64,000 nucleotides of DNA from Siphonodentalium dalli (GCA_032622095.1 CP136061.1:263410077-263474076); one strand, 5' to 3'; counted from the first letter of the stretch, positions 45,430 to 55,652 are shown. The notes: a model not told the origin generated them from the sequence alone. Made by a program: numbers and translations.

Positions 45430-47288
45430 AGTTGTATGGGAACATCTTCGGGTACGACTCCAATAACATGATAAGCATTTGATAAATCAAAGATACTGAA
45501 AATAGTTGAGCCGAGTAACTTGGACGATATTTCTGTAAAACTAGGCATAGACCATTTTAATGGAATGGAAACATCATTGAGTTTTCTGAGATCGATTACC
45601 AATCGATAATTGGGAGTACCATCGGGATTGGGTGTGGCTTTGCGTATGAGGAGACTGGGAAATCCCCACGATGAGTGGGCAGTTGGTCTAATAATTTCTG
45701 CGTCTAATAATTTTTTTATCTCAGCAGCCATAATTCGTTGTTTGTTCAGTGGTGTCGGATATTTTTTGCAAAAAATAGGTAAAGTATTTGGTTTGAGGTC
45801 GATTTTCATTTTAATTTTTGGACAATATCCTATCTTGTTTATGTCATTTGTAAAAACATCAGGGTATTGTGATACTAGTTGCAATATCTGCTGTTTAAGG
45901 TGTTGAGGTGCCACGATATCATTGACAGATATAGGTTGAGTCTTGGTGACTGGAGGGTTAATGTCTTGCCGGTCACCTATGGTGTTTATACTGTGTTTGT
46001 TTGGCGGAGATGAGTTAATGTTTTGCTCATCGGATGCCGTGCATATCATTTGCTCTTGAGTGCCAAATGCTTGTGCTATCACACGGCCTTTCCTAATGGA
46101 CATATGTGACGCCGATTGGTTTTCTATCATGACGCAAATATTGGGATTATTTGCATCTGCTAGCGTGTCGGTTACATGTACATTTGGTTCGTGTTCGAAA
46201 ATGGACATGTTACCTTTGCCTATTCGGATTATAGGTGTGTTAAACATATCATTTGGCCCTATGAGTCTGCCTGTTATGATGGCGCATGAGTGGGGTGATA
46301 ATGAAACGTTATTTGTTGATCGGATGAGTGATGCAATGTGACCATCCCTTAACATCGGGTATAATTGATTCTGTATTCTGAATTTTTCTAGATCAAAGTA
46401 AAGTCTAATACTGTGTTGTTTCATAAAATCGCGCCCTAAAATGCAAGGACGTGACAAGGTTGCACATATGACAAATTTGTGAGTAAGAATGAGTTTTCCG
46501 ATTCTAAATGTGAGATGTGTGGATCCAAAAACTTTCATTGGTGTACCATCGGCTGATGTGAGTAACACATGTTCTTTAATTAAAGGTGGTCGATTTGGCA
46601 TGGATCTATAAATGTCGTATTTCAAGCAACTGGTGGTTGCCCCGGAGTCTAATAGTGATCTAATCCGTTGTTTGTGTATTTTAATGATAGTTGAGCATGG
46701 TGTTTGGTTTAGAGCACCATCTGTCATATCACTTGGATATTTAAGTACTGGTATAGTGTGTTGTATGGGTTTGACTGGTGGTATTATAGGGTTAATTGCA
46801 GTATTGGAATGTGATTCGCGAGAACTGGTGCATGTTGATTTTCTTTTGGATGATGAGTAAGAATTAGTAATGTGTTGGTGCTTGGGCTTTTCAAGGCGAT
46901 TCAGGGTTTTAAATTGGGGAGGAAAGGTTAAATCCAGAAGTGGTGAGATAGACTTATTGGAAGAATTATGAAATCTGGGTTTCATAGAGGAACACCTGCT
47001 ATGGCAGAAAGTGGTATGTGTTACGTGCCTGTGGCGAGGGAGATCAAGTGGAGGCCGCGTACGGTAATTAATATATCGTTGGTTTTGGCAGTTTGGTGGT
47101 AGCGTGGGGTAATGATTAATGGACTGCAGCTGTGAATTATAGACTCTATGCTTTTGAGATTCGTATGTTCGATGATCTTTAGCATATCTATGATTGTGGT
47201 TGTATATTGTGCTAATTTGATGTGTTATTGGACTCATTGCGTTGCGTTGGTGGGTGGGGGTGAAATTTTTGATGCAATGAGTCCTCAT
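45426..47288 (-). CDS. pol: Protease and N-terminal reverse transcriptase (pol, first frame)
   Basis: About 200 residues of His/Ser-rich spacer precede an aspartic protease with the active-site motif LLDSGATTSCL (DSGA at residues 214-217) and the flap-distal ILGRDF (283-288). The reverse transcriptase then begins (TPLNKQRIMAAEIKKLLDAE, RLVIDLRKLND, IFSIFDLSNAYHVI) and breaks off at 45426. Its ATG overlaps the gag stop as ATGA, so pol may be reached by termination-reinitiation or by a -1 shift. It cleaves the polyproteins and starts reverse transcription in the particle. Confidence 0.85.
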   Translation of the reverse strand: MRTHCIKNFTPTHQRNAMSPITHQISTIYNHNHRYAKDHRTYESQKHRVYNSQLQSINHYPTLPPNCQNQRYINYRTRPPLDLPRHRHVTHTTFCHSRCSSMKPRFHNSSNKSISPLLDLTFPPQFKTLNRLEKPKHQHITNSYSSSKRKSTCTSSRESHSNTAINPIIPPVKPIQHTIPVLKYPSDMTDGALNQTPCSTIIKIHKQRIRSLLDSGATTSCLKYDIYRSMPNRPPLIKEHVLLTSADGTPMKVFGSTHLTFRIGKLILTHKFVICATLSRPCILGRDFMKQHSIRLYFDLEKFRIQNQLYPMLRDGHIASLIRSTNNVSLSPHSCAIITGRLIGPNDMFNTPIIRIGKGNMSIFEHEPNVHVTDTLADANNPNICVMIENQSASHMSIRKGRVIAQAFGTQEQMICTASDEQNINSSPPNKHSINTIGDRQDINPPVTKTQPISVNDIVAPQHLKQQILQLVSQYPDVFTNDINKIGYCPKIKMKIDLKPNTLPIFCKKYPTPLNKQRIMAAEIKKLLDAEIIRPTAHSSWGFPSLLIRKATPNPDGTPNYRLVIDLRKLNDVSIPLKWSMPSFTEISSKLLGSTIFSIFDLSNAYHVIGVVPEDVPIQL

Positions 47289-48408
47289 CTGTTTAAAAAT
47301 TGGTTGTTATTTTGAGCCCGACGTCTGCATTGGTCTGTGGTATGATTGTTTAATCTGCAGTATGTACAGAATAGGGGTCGTTGAGCTGTTGTAGTATATC
47401 TTGCATCCATGGTCTGGATGCGGTTTGGATGGGAGACCCTTGGTTCAGAGTAGGGGTGGTGAGAATTTGAAGGTTGGCGCCTGTGGGGGTGATCATTGAT
47501 TCGGTGTCTGTCTTTGGATTGACGGGGGTTGTAAGTGGATTGTGATGGCCCTCTTGGAATGTGCCGATGGTTATTGTCGATATCCATTGGTTGAGGGGAT
47601 TGTAACTGTGGGAATTGGTTATAATCATTATGATGTTCACCGTAACGTAAGCGATAGCGTTGCCGAAGGTTCATTTCGCGTAGGGCGATATCAGTAGCTC
47701 TATCAAGCGTTATGGGGTCGTCTTTGAGAAGCCTGAATTTAATACTAGAGTCGCGAATACCGTCGGAAAAAAATGCTACTAATTGTGTTTGCACTGCTCT
47801 TGTGTTAATTTCATCAGTATACGCGTGTTTAGCAAGGGTACGTATGCGTTCTGCAAACATGGCAATTGTTTCCGTATGTCTCTGCCTAATGGCTCGTAAT
47901 GAGGAAAGGGCTTGAGGCGAATCAGTTATGGAACTGAATAATGAACGTAACTGTGATTTCAGATCGGTCCAGGTGAACGTGAATTTTCCGTCTGTGTTAT
48001 TTTCATTTATGAAGCGTTGAATAAATTCAGAAACTTGAGATTTACATGTCTGAGCGGCAATTTTTATGATAGTCTCATCTTGTGCCGAAATCGCGCGGGA
48101 GTATTTTTCCACCGCATGGACCCATTGGGGAAAAGCGTCAGGCTTGCCATCGAAGGGTTCAATAATGGAATTCATTCCCAGCAGTGCTGTTATTGTTGTC
48201 TGTGTTTTTAAACTTTCAGTCTGGTCGCGGATAGAACTAGTGAAATGTGTGACAATAGCAAGTTCTGATTATCTTTGCCCATTTCATTAGTAATGTCTGT
48301 GTGGGGGGGTCTGGCGGTTGATCGGTCCGTTTCCCTGTTTAATTCAAGGTGATGCTGATAATTGGTTGGATGAAAATAATCGCTGCTCTGCGGAGGTGGT
48401 GACTCCAT
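47285..48408 (-). CDS. gag: Gag capsid/nucleocapsid, one frame break
   Basis: The main frame runs from ATG 48175 to the stop at 47285. It holds a Ty3-type capsid region (FDGKPDAFPQWVHAVEKY, LRAIRQRHTETIAMFAERIR, FFSDGIRD) and a CCHC zinc knuckle (CTYCRLNNHTTDQC, spacing 2-4-4) near the end. The same frame is open upstream without an ATG and appears to continue a second frame that starts at ATG 48408 (MESPPPQSSDY). The two meet near 48268, requiring a -1 shift. I therefore place the natural start at 48408 and treat the shift as a lesion or error. Gag builds the particle and binds the RNA. Confidence 0.82.
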
Positions 48409-48422
48409 TATGTAATTAAGGA

Positions 48423-48914
48423 TTAACGGTGTCTGTTTTGGGATCTATGGTATGGGTGCGAAATATGTTGTATTTTTTTCCAAGTGCCGTGGCGGTGTAT
48501 TATGCGATTCAGGTGTATTTGACACGATTCAGGTGATTTATTAGGATGTTTTATGGGAATTGCCGCGACTATAGAGTTGACGATAAGTTTTGGATAATCC
48601 GTAAAATGAGCCGGAAATGTATGCCACTCGTTCCAAGAATCTAGTGTATGTCCTGAGTAGTTATTTGTAATCATACAACGCACGTATAAGCGGATTGTAT
48701 CTTGCGTTATATCAATGCGAATGGGATTGCAATATTTAATGAGTTGTGGCGATAAAGTTATTTGGTGGGGTAAAGCGTATCTACAGTAAGTTTTAAAATT
48801 AAGAACTGAATGTTGTTTGTAAGAGGTGGGTGGTATGGGCTGATCGTTTGAAGCATGTATTGTAGTAGGATGGGTAGGTAGTGTAGGTGTAGTAGAATCA
48901 GGTGATGTGTCCAT
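48423..48914 (-). CDS. Leader ORF upstream of gag, unknown function
   Basis: 163 codons from ATG 48914 to a stop at 48423, only 14 nt before the gag ATG at 48408 and in another frame. The first 30 residues are Pro/Thr-rich. The rest looks folded (LNFKTYCRYALP, SWNEWHTFPAHFTDYP, KLIVNSIVAAIPI) and the end is His/Arg-rich. I recognise no domain. It could be an accessory protein or a matrix-like N-terminal piece of gag separated by a frame break. Confidence 0.6.
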   Translation of the reverse strand: MDTSPDSTTPTLPTHPTTIHASNDQPIPPTSYKQHSVLNFKTYCRYALPHQITLSPQLIKYCNPIRIDITQDTIRLYVRCMITNNYSGHTLDSWNEWHTFPAHFTDYPKLIVNSIVAAIPIKHPNKSPESCQIHLNRIIHRHGTWKKIQHISHPYHRSQNRHR

Positions 48915-49000
48915 AACCCACGTGAAAAAAAAAGGAGTAAAAGAATGCTAAAAATAGGGGGTGTGCAATTTGACAGCAAATGGGAAAGAAAAGATGGTCA

Positions 49001-49010
49001 CTCACCAATT
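49001..49010 (-). promoter_or_regulatory. Strong splice donor in the provirus leader
   Basis: The minus strand reads AATTG|GTGAGTGACC, nearly the consensus donor, with the intron starting at 49005. It lies before the leader ORF and gag, where the major donor of retroviruses sits, and can join the env acceptor at 38622. Confidence 0.6.
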
Positions 49011-49233
49011 TCCGAGAAGAATAATGTGCACAAGTCTGTGATGATGAATGATGTATAGAATGTTCTCGTCGTGGTTATTGGAAGCCGAAGGATGTCCAAA
49101 TCGGATGTTAAAGTTTATGTGGATCTGAATCTGGTCTGCAAGAGGCGTGAGTAGTAATATTTTTTAGCTGGATACACGATGTGAGCTGGTTGTATAAGAA
49201 TAAAAGGTTGATTCGTCTATATCAGATGAGTAT

Positions 49234-49513
49234 GTATGCGGTCCTGTGTGTCCGAAGGGTTGGTGTGCGGTCCTGTGTGTCCGAAGGGTTGGTGTGCGGT
49301 CCTGTGTGTCCGAAGGGTTGGTATGCGGTCCTGTGTGTTCGAAGGGTTGGTGTGCGGTCCTGTGTGTCCGAAGGGTTGGTATGCGGTCCTGTGTGTCCGA
49401 AGGGTTGGTATGCGGTCCTGTGTGTTCGAAGGGTTGGTGTGCGGTCCTGTGTGTCCGAAGGGTTGGTATGCGGTCCTGTGTGTCCGAAGGGTTCCTGTGT
49501 GTCCGAATGGTTG
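49234..49513 (-). repeat. 29-bp tandem repeat in the provirus leader
   Basis: Nine full units and one partial, built on GGTCCTGTGTGTCCGAAG followed by GGTTGGTATGC or GGTTGGTGTGC, with a C/T variant (GTGTCC or GTGTTC) in some units. Because 29 is not a multiple of three, all frames stay open and give fake repeat peptides on the plus strand. In sense RNA the unit is ACAC- and CC-rich. Confidence 0.9.
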
Positions 49514-49671
49514 AGTTATTGTTGACCGGTGCAGTGGTCTAGTGTATGAGACTGTCTATCCGTGGCTGGAGTGTAAGGCTGTATCCCCGTGGTTGAGTAG
49601 CGGTTTGAGATTGTTTCTGCTCTGTAGTGATCGTCTAGTGGCCGAGACTTCAAGTTGTGTGGTGAGACGTA

Positions 49672-49689
49672 GAACTGCTCACGGTACCA
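49672..49689 (-). promoter_or_regulatory. Candidate primer-binding site
   Basis: The minus strand reads TGGTACCGTGAGCAGTTC, starting 9 nt after the 5' LTR. TGG pairs with a tRNA CCA end. The tRNA cannot be named from this alone. Confidence 0.5.
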
Positions 49690-49698
49690 TTAATACTA

Positions 49699-50155
49699 TG
49701 TGAGGTAATGACACATGTATATAGTAGGTACAAGTCTTTATTATGTTGCGAATAAGATATGCAGTGTGTACAAATATAATGATCAATAGTCGCCGCGAAT
49801 TGGTGTCCCCGAATGGGTGATGCCTGGTGTGAATGATGCCTGGATATGATCTAGGTATGAGATGAGTCTAGTGAAAGCATGATGTGATGGGATGTAGTTG
49901 TTTCTTATATACTATTTGGGATGCATATTAGATGAGGTGTTTGGCAATACACATCGGGATTGGTTCTTCCGTTATGGTCATCTCCCTTGACCATATTTGG
50001 GAGCCATCTTCATTGTGTGTATATCTTCGCTGAGAGTAAGACGTGTGAGGTTTCGAGAACCGAACACGAATATCTGAGTTTGGGGTTTTATATATATTGG
50101 GACATTCGTATAGTTTGAATCAAGTTGTGAGATTATAATGGGTAGTTATCTCACA
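49699..50155 (-). repeat. 5' LTR of the provirus
   Basis: 457 bp, by eye the same as 34973-35429. It holds the transcription control region. A TTTTATATATA segment in the plus strand at about 50086-50096 could supply a TATA element in either orientation. Confidence 0.92.
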
Positions 50156-51000
50156 ATGTCTAAAGCGAGCTTACACGCGCAGCGTTTATATTGCGCACAT
50201 CTACTGCCAATATATTTCCGAAGCGGCCAAGACATGGCTCTTCGTCTATTGTCACATATCCACTGATTATGTGACAAAACGATTCGATACAATCATGACG
50301 AAAATGAAGGCATTCGTATCTTCACGTCCGCGGTAAGCGCACGTTCCTAACGGAAACCGCCTAGTTCTTGCCTATGTGCATTCGGAACTCATCGTCCTCA
50401 TATACGAGAAAAGACAGTATCTTACCTGTCATAGCAGGTAAGATCACGTGGCCAGGGGTATAACGTAATTATATTAACCTTACTTTCTACTCAATAACCT
50501 ACAGATTGTATTGTATTATGTATATTAACCTTGCTTTGTTATAACTAACAGCATGTCTTGCAGTCGAACGTGATTCGAATTTGCTGGCCACACAGTGCGG
50601 GTTGCTCATTCACGGGTGTATTACTTGTTATAGTTGGGTGAGGGCATATTAGTCAATGATTACCTACTTTGAGCAACCGTACCAATCTTTACCTCGGGCA
50701 GGACCAGTTCTGGCCTCACCCGGTCCTGCTACGGCAGTGTGAACCAATGGTAGGCGGGTGCTGCAAGTGGTTGATTCGGGAAACCAATCTTCTCGGGCGA
50801 TTGCTCCAGCACCTTTCTCTCAGGTGCCTAATGGTAGTGGCAATACGATTATTAAATTTCGAGAAAATTCACATCGATCTACTATTATTCCACATAGAGT
50901 GAAATTTCTATCAGTATTTTGATTTTCGGCCTGGATTCATGCCACGAAGATCTGTTTATAGGTCATCACAATTATTGGGCACCTGGGAGTAGCCTTTGGC
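50156..51000. other. Right flank of the provirus, no gene seen
   Basis: Short frames only. A perfect 10-bp-arm hairpin ATCTTACCTG/CAGGTAAGAT lies at about 50417-50442. Confidence 0.45.
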
Positions 51001-52290
51001 GGCTGTTCTGGGTGGGGAAGACTCGTTGTCACGTGACGCTCTTGCTCTCATAGACATAGCGCACCAGCCAAATGGCCTTCTGACTCTTCCCCATGGTGCA
51101 GTGGCCCACATCATTACAAGATGGGGTCCAGTCGATCCCCTGGAATCGTAATACCTTCGGGATACATCCGGGCCTGCTCCTCCGCCGTCATGTGATCATA
51201 GTGGTATGTCATCGACATTTATTCCAGTTTGGTCAGGACCAACTGCATTTGGGGGATTCCATGGAAGGGGCTCCCTCTGATCAAATGGCTCATCAGAACT
51301 AATTCCCTCTGGCCTTGGGGGCACAGCTTATTCTACATTTGTCATTGCTCGTGCCCCAGACTTTGAGGGGGTGACCTTGGACAGGACATAGCTACTTATC
51401 CCAAATGCAAGAGCATTTGTCTTGCGTCGAACTATTTCAGAGTAGGCCTCTTCCACAGTCTGGTATCCCAACCTGATGCAGCCAATTATGTTGGCTGGCG
51501 TCGATCTTGACATGCTTCTTTGCATCACGTGGCGTCGGCAGGTTTGACGACGATGAGCAAGAATCGCGGATCGACAGTGGGTCACCAGGCACACTGTCGG
51601 GCGAGGATTCTGATGTTCCGCTGGTAAGTGATTTTGTACAGGATGAGGATACAGGTTGATATCTTATATTGCTTCATTTAATTCAACAATATGCGATAAG
51701 TACAAGTATTTACCTCAGTCAGGAAAGATCCATCACTGTAGCCTTTGGAGGATGTTCTGGGTGGGGAAGTGAAGACTTGTTGTTGCGTGCCTCCACGAGC
51801 TGCTCCAGCCAACCAGGCTTCTGCCTCTTCCCCACGGTGCAGTGGCCCACATCTCCACAGATGGGGTCCAGTCACTCCCCTGGAATCGTACACCTTCGGG
51901 ATACCTCTAGGCCACTCCTCCACCGGTAGGAAAGAAAGGCTGAATGTTCTGGGTGGGGAAGACTTGTTGTTGCGTGCCTCCAAGAGCTGCACCAACCAGC
52001 ATTCTAACTCTTCCCCATGGTGCAGTGGCCCACATCTCCACAAGATGGGGTCCAATCCCCTGGAATCGTAATACCTTAGGGATACCTCCAGGCCACTCCT
52101 TCACCGGTAGGAAAGAAAGGCTGAATGTTCTGGGTGTTGAAGACTTGTTGTTGTGTGCCTCCAAGAGCTGCACCAACCAGCCTTCTATCTCTTCCCACGG
52201 TGTAGTGGCCCACATCTCCACACGATGGGGTCCAATCTCCTGGAATCGTAATACCTTCGGGATACCTCCAGGCCACTCCTTCACCGGTCA
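51001..52290. repeat. ~181-bp tandem repeats with a distant fourth copy
   Basis: Three copies (starts near 51750, 51942 and 52122) share ATGTTCTGGGTGGGGAAG, TGCAGTGGCCCACATCTCCA and CTGGAATCGTAATACCTT. A more diverged copy lies at about 51005-51190. The spacing of 181-192 bp is not a multiple of three, so the long frames across them on both strands are not credible proteins. A minus-strand frame at 51328-51594 between them is unrecognised. Confidence 0.75.
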
Positions 52291-52558
52291 TTTTGCAATT
52301 TTGATCATTCTGCTAAATTTGATCATTTCGAAATGTACCTGACACTCGTTATGTGCGCCATCATAGATCACTGATGCTTCTATGCTTGTTCATCAAGTCC
52401 TCAGTGGTGTTCTCTAATCCCATATATACTGGAATGCAATGATACCTTGGATCATGATGGCGTTCCCTGCTCTCTACATAACACGAGGCTGGAGTACAGA
52501 TGTGTGGCATGATATAATGAAACCTCATACCTCCCTATATCTGCAGCATATCATTTTT
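52291..52558. other. Non-coding interval
   Basis: No gene or repeat that I can support. Confidence 0.4.
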
Positions 52559-53210
52559 GTCCCCCGACGTTTCCGTCGGAGGACTATAGAAATGACCCTC
52601 GTCCGTCCGTCCGTGCGTCCGTGCGTCCGAGATCGGGTACCTTCATGGTGTAATCAACTCCTCCTACAGTTTTAAATGTAGAGATTTGAAACTCTGGGAT
52701 ATTGTTCCTAACATGTTGGTGATTTGCTACATCTATATAGCTAATAAAAAATATCATTTTTTCCATATTTTTGGGGGGTTTTCGACTTAGAAAATTTGGA
52801 ACATTTTTGCCTTTTGGATGAGATTGGGTACCTTCATGGTGTAATCAACTCCTCCTACAGTTTTAAATGTAGAGATTTGAAACTCTGGGATATTGTTCCT
52901 AACACGTTGGTGATTTGCAACATCTATATAGCTAATAAAAAATATCATTTGTTCCATATTTTTGGGGGGTTTTCGACTTAGAAAATTTGGAACATTTTTG
53001 CCTTTTGGATGAGATTGGGTACCTTCATGGTGTAATCAACTCCTCCTACAGTTTTAAATGTAGAGATTTGAAACTTTGGGATATTGTACCTAACATGTTG
53101 GTGATTTGCAACATCTATATAGCTAAAACAAAAATTATGGAGTTATTAACCCTTTTCGACTTTTTATTTCTTTAACAAAGCGGCATCGACTTGCCATGTT
53201 GTCGGGGGAC
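52559..53210. mobile_element. Non-autonomous element with ~191-bp internal repeats
   Basis: Ends GTCCCCCGAC and GTCGGGGGAC are inverted. The left end has a nested hairpin (CCGACGTTTCCGTCGG) and a GTCC/GTGC run. The interior is three direct copies of a 191-bp unit (starts near 52629, 52820 and 53011; GGTACCTTCATGGTGTAATC, GGTGATTTGCAACATCTATA). Frames of about 61 codons in two copies only mirror the repeat. No target duplication is clear. Confidence 0.65.
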
Positions 53211-53245
53211 ACTGTGGTCTGCTGACCTTTTATTATATCTGGTTT

Positions 53246-53426
53246 GTGTATCACAGGGAGCAATTTACTTTCGATATTTGATTAGCAAATAATCTCACAT
53301 TGACATGATTAGATAGCATTTTTATAACATCATACATGTATAAACAATTCCTCGCTATTACCGGTATCCACATTTCGGTAGCAAATCGCGATGCGATTCC
53401 AGTTAATTTGCTCCCTGGTGTATCAT
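53246..53426. mobile_element. 181-bp inverted-repeat element
   Basis: GTATCACAGGGAGCAATTTA at the left and TTAATTTGCTCCCTGGTGTA at the right are near-complementary and enclose AT-rich sequence. MITE-like; family unknown. Confidence 0.5.
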
Positions 53427-53769
53427 AAGCATTCTGATAGCTTATGGCATACACAATGGCTGCATGTGACATCAGTTCATAATGTGAACTGTCGAGAGAG
53501 CGAAGAAGATGACTAGGATGAAGCAAAGTTATACTTGCTTGGTTGTCTCGCTAGCATGAATTATATGGCACTATCTGGGATGTTTCTCCCAAAAACAAGG
53601 GGGGGGGGGCGGTACACATTTGAGCAATGTCGTAATCTGAATTGGGAGCTCTTTCACGTAACATAATCATATCTGATTCATGACTAAATCACATTTACAT
53701 GAATCCTGTTTCGGAAGAGTACATTCCCATCGAATTTGGATATTAATTAACTTTATTGCTCGTGCCTCC

Positions 53770-54165
53770 TCCTGGGCTTGCATTCTAATCCATATAGTTC
53801 AGTTGAGGGCTTCTCATTGGCGCAAAAATATAATTTTTATAATTAAAATTACTTTTTCCTTAAGGGAAGCCCGAAACTGAACTATCATAGATCCCTCCTA
53901 TGGTGGTGCCATTCCCAACCCCGCGACTCGCAAATCTCATGATTAAGTCGGAAATAAAAAACTGACTAGACAATAGATAGAATGCGGGTGTATTCATGCG
54001 AGACTAATCTGGACACGGGTGTGAGCGGGGTCGGCACAGCAATAAAATTTTAACCCTCCTGATTGACACAAGGCCGGAGACGTAATCCATATAGTTCAGT
54101 TTCGGGCTTCCCTTAAGGAAAAAGTAATTTTAATTATAAAAATTATATTTTGATATCGATGTTCT
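53770..54165. mobile_element. Palindromic MITE with ~60-bp AT-rich arms
   Basis: The left arm (about 53826-53884), AATTTTTATAATTAAAATTA then CCTTAAGGGAAGCCCGAAAC, is mirrored at about 54091-54158. The interior shares more than 150 bp with 32950-33135, so this is a repeat family with at least two copies in the window. Confidence 0.75.
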
Positions 54166-55170
54166 ACTAAGCAATATTAGACTATTTTCGCCTTATGCAC
54201 GACGACAGTTGGAATTTACAAATGGGTTATTACGTATCACTTAAGACTTACAATGTAATGTGTATCCTATTTTCCGTTCTCATTTTGCCATTCACATGTA
54301 TCGGCAATCAAATTCATGACTATGTGTAGAATGACAAGGTATTGGTTCTCTCTCATTATCGAGAACTGTTCTCCCATTATCCAGCTTATATATCACTGAC
54401 ATTATTCTGATCTCAACCTAATTTAATCACGGGAAACAGTACCATATCACTTTAGTTTACTGCGAGTAGAGGTTTGAATGCAGATGATACAATAGAAGAA
54501 AGAACTTGTATAGAAGTCGTTAAGTCTGATTTATCGGACCATCTTAACTGTTTTGGCACAATTAGCTTCCCGTACTATATACCCATATAGCTGCCCTTGT
54601 TCATGCATGCGAATGTGTCTGGTATGGCTTGTTAATTCGAGAGCTTAAGCTTAGTCTAAGAATACACGGAGAGACATATATATCTAATGTTATTTACAAG
54701 TGGCATACATAATAGACATATGTGGAATATGTACATGTATACATATATACGGATTACTCCGAACGACAACATCGAGATCGAGTTGAGTCCTACATCCATA
54801 ACAATTGCAAATTTCGTCATTACATCGTTTCATTTTGATTGGTATTCAATATCCTCAGAACAAAGGAGAATGCATCCTTTTAGGTCCTAAATAACCAATT
54901 TTTTCCGGGCGTGGGCCCCCGGGACCTCCCCAACGAGACGAGGACACCACCTCTCGTGCTCACCCCCACTAGCCGCTTCGCGGCTCGGATGATGCTTCAC
55001 ATCATGTACCGGCATGTATCATCGGCTAATCTAGGCCGTATTTGGATCCGTAAAACGGGTTTGGGCGCCGGTAGTTTGGGCGCCCAAACGAAATATGCCT
55101 CAGAGTTGTAAAACAACATTTCCCAGTCAATCAGGAATTTTTAGATAAAAAGTGACTGCCAACTAATTAA
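54166..55170. other. 1 kb without a recognised gene
   Basis: Mostly AT-rich, with a GC-rich patch at about 54905-55090 (GGGCCCCCGGGACC, GCCGCTTCGCGGC, TTTGGGCGCC repeated) that resembles an old transposon end. No coding evidence. Confidence 0.4.
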
Positions 55171-55652
55171 AGGTACTCAATCCGATAAAACTCCTCTCAA
55201 TTACTATTTCAATGGCTTCGGGGGTCATAAAAAATATTTGATTCGAGTCGAGGAAGTCACCCATCAAAGCTCAGATTTGTTAGATATCGATTTTAGAAAT
55301 CTATTATTTTTCATTATCGGGAATTCTTTCTGGCCCAGAAGACAGTCAAAATTTCGTTTTTATTACCACTTGATTATAGAGTTATCCATCCTTGTCTGTT
55401 TGAATAGAGTTTTGGCGTAAAATCTCGAGCAGGTTACCAAATTGACGGCAGTTATCAGTACTCATCTCGAGCAATTAACAAATTTCAAAAATCAATATCT
55501 AATAACTCTGAGCTTTGTTTGATGGGCTCCTCGACACGAATCAAATATTTTTTACCCCCAAAGCCAAAGAAATAGTAATATAGGACCCTCTGATCGGATT
55601 GTTGTTGTTGGAATCTGTTGAGATGGGGACCCTCTTTACGGATTGAGTACCT
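55171..55652. mobile_element. 482-bp TTAA-flanked palindromic element, copy 2
   Basis: Same family and orientation as 20322-20791. It has identical ends AGGTACTCAATCCG / CGGATTGAGTACCT and TTAA on both sides. A few small indels separate the copies. Confidence 0.78.

Larger units (their letters stand above)
34973..50155 (-). mobile_element. Ty3/gypsy errantivirus-like provirus with env, 15.2 kb
   Basis: Two 457-bp LTRs in direct orientation, beginning TG and ending CA, with a 4-bp target duplication ATGT (34969-34972 and 50156-50159). On the minus strand the order is 5' LTR, primer-binding site, leader, a leader ORF, gag, pol (protease, reverse transcriptase, RNase H, integrase), a 3.8-kb spacer, env, and a polypurine tract before the 3' LTR. 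RNase H before integrase places it in Ty3/gypsy. The F-type env places it with errantivirus-like Metaviridae. It is unusually long because of non-coding DNA around env and in the leader. The LTRs look identical and env is open, so insertion is recent. Three single-position frame breaks in gag and pol mean this copy as given is defective. Confidence 0.92.

Noticed and set aside
49181-49542. Three overlapping plus-strand frames with Cys/Val-rich repeat peptides
   Set aside because: They are translations of a 29-bp tandem repeat in all three frames on the antisense strand of the provirus.
51678-52342. Long frames of 108-132 codons on both strands
   Set aside because: The tandem repeat period (181-192 bp) is not a multiple of three and the frames mirror repeat units.
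53251-53526. 91-codon minus-strand frame
   Set aside because: Mostly inside the 53246-53426 inverted-repeat element; no domain recognised.
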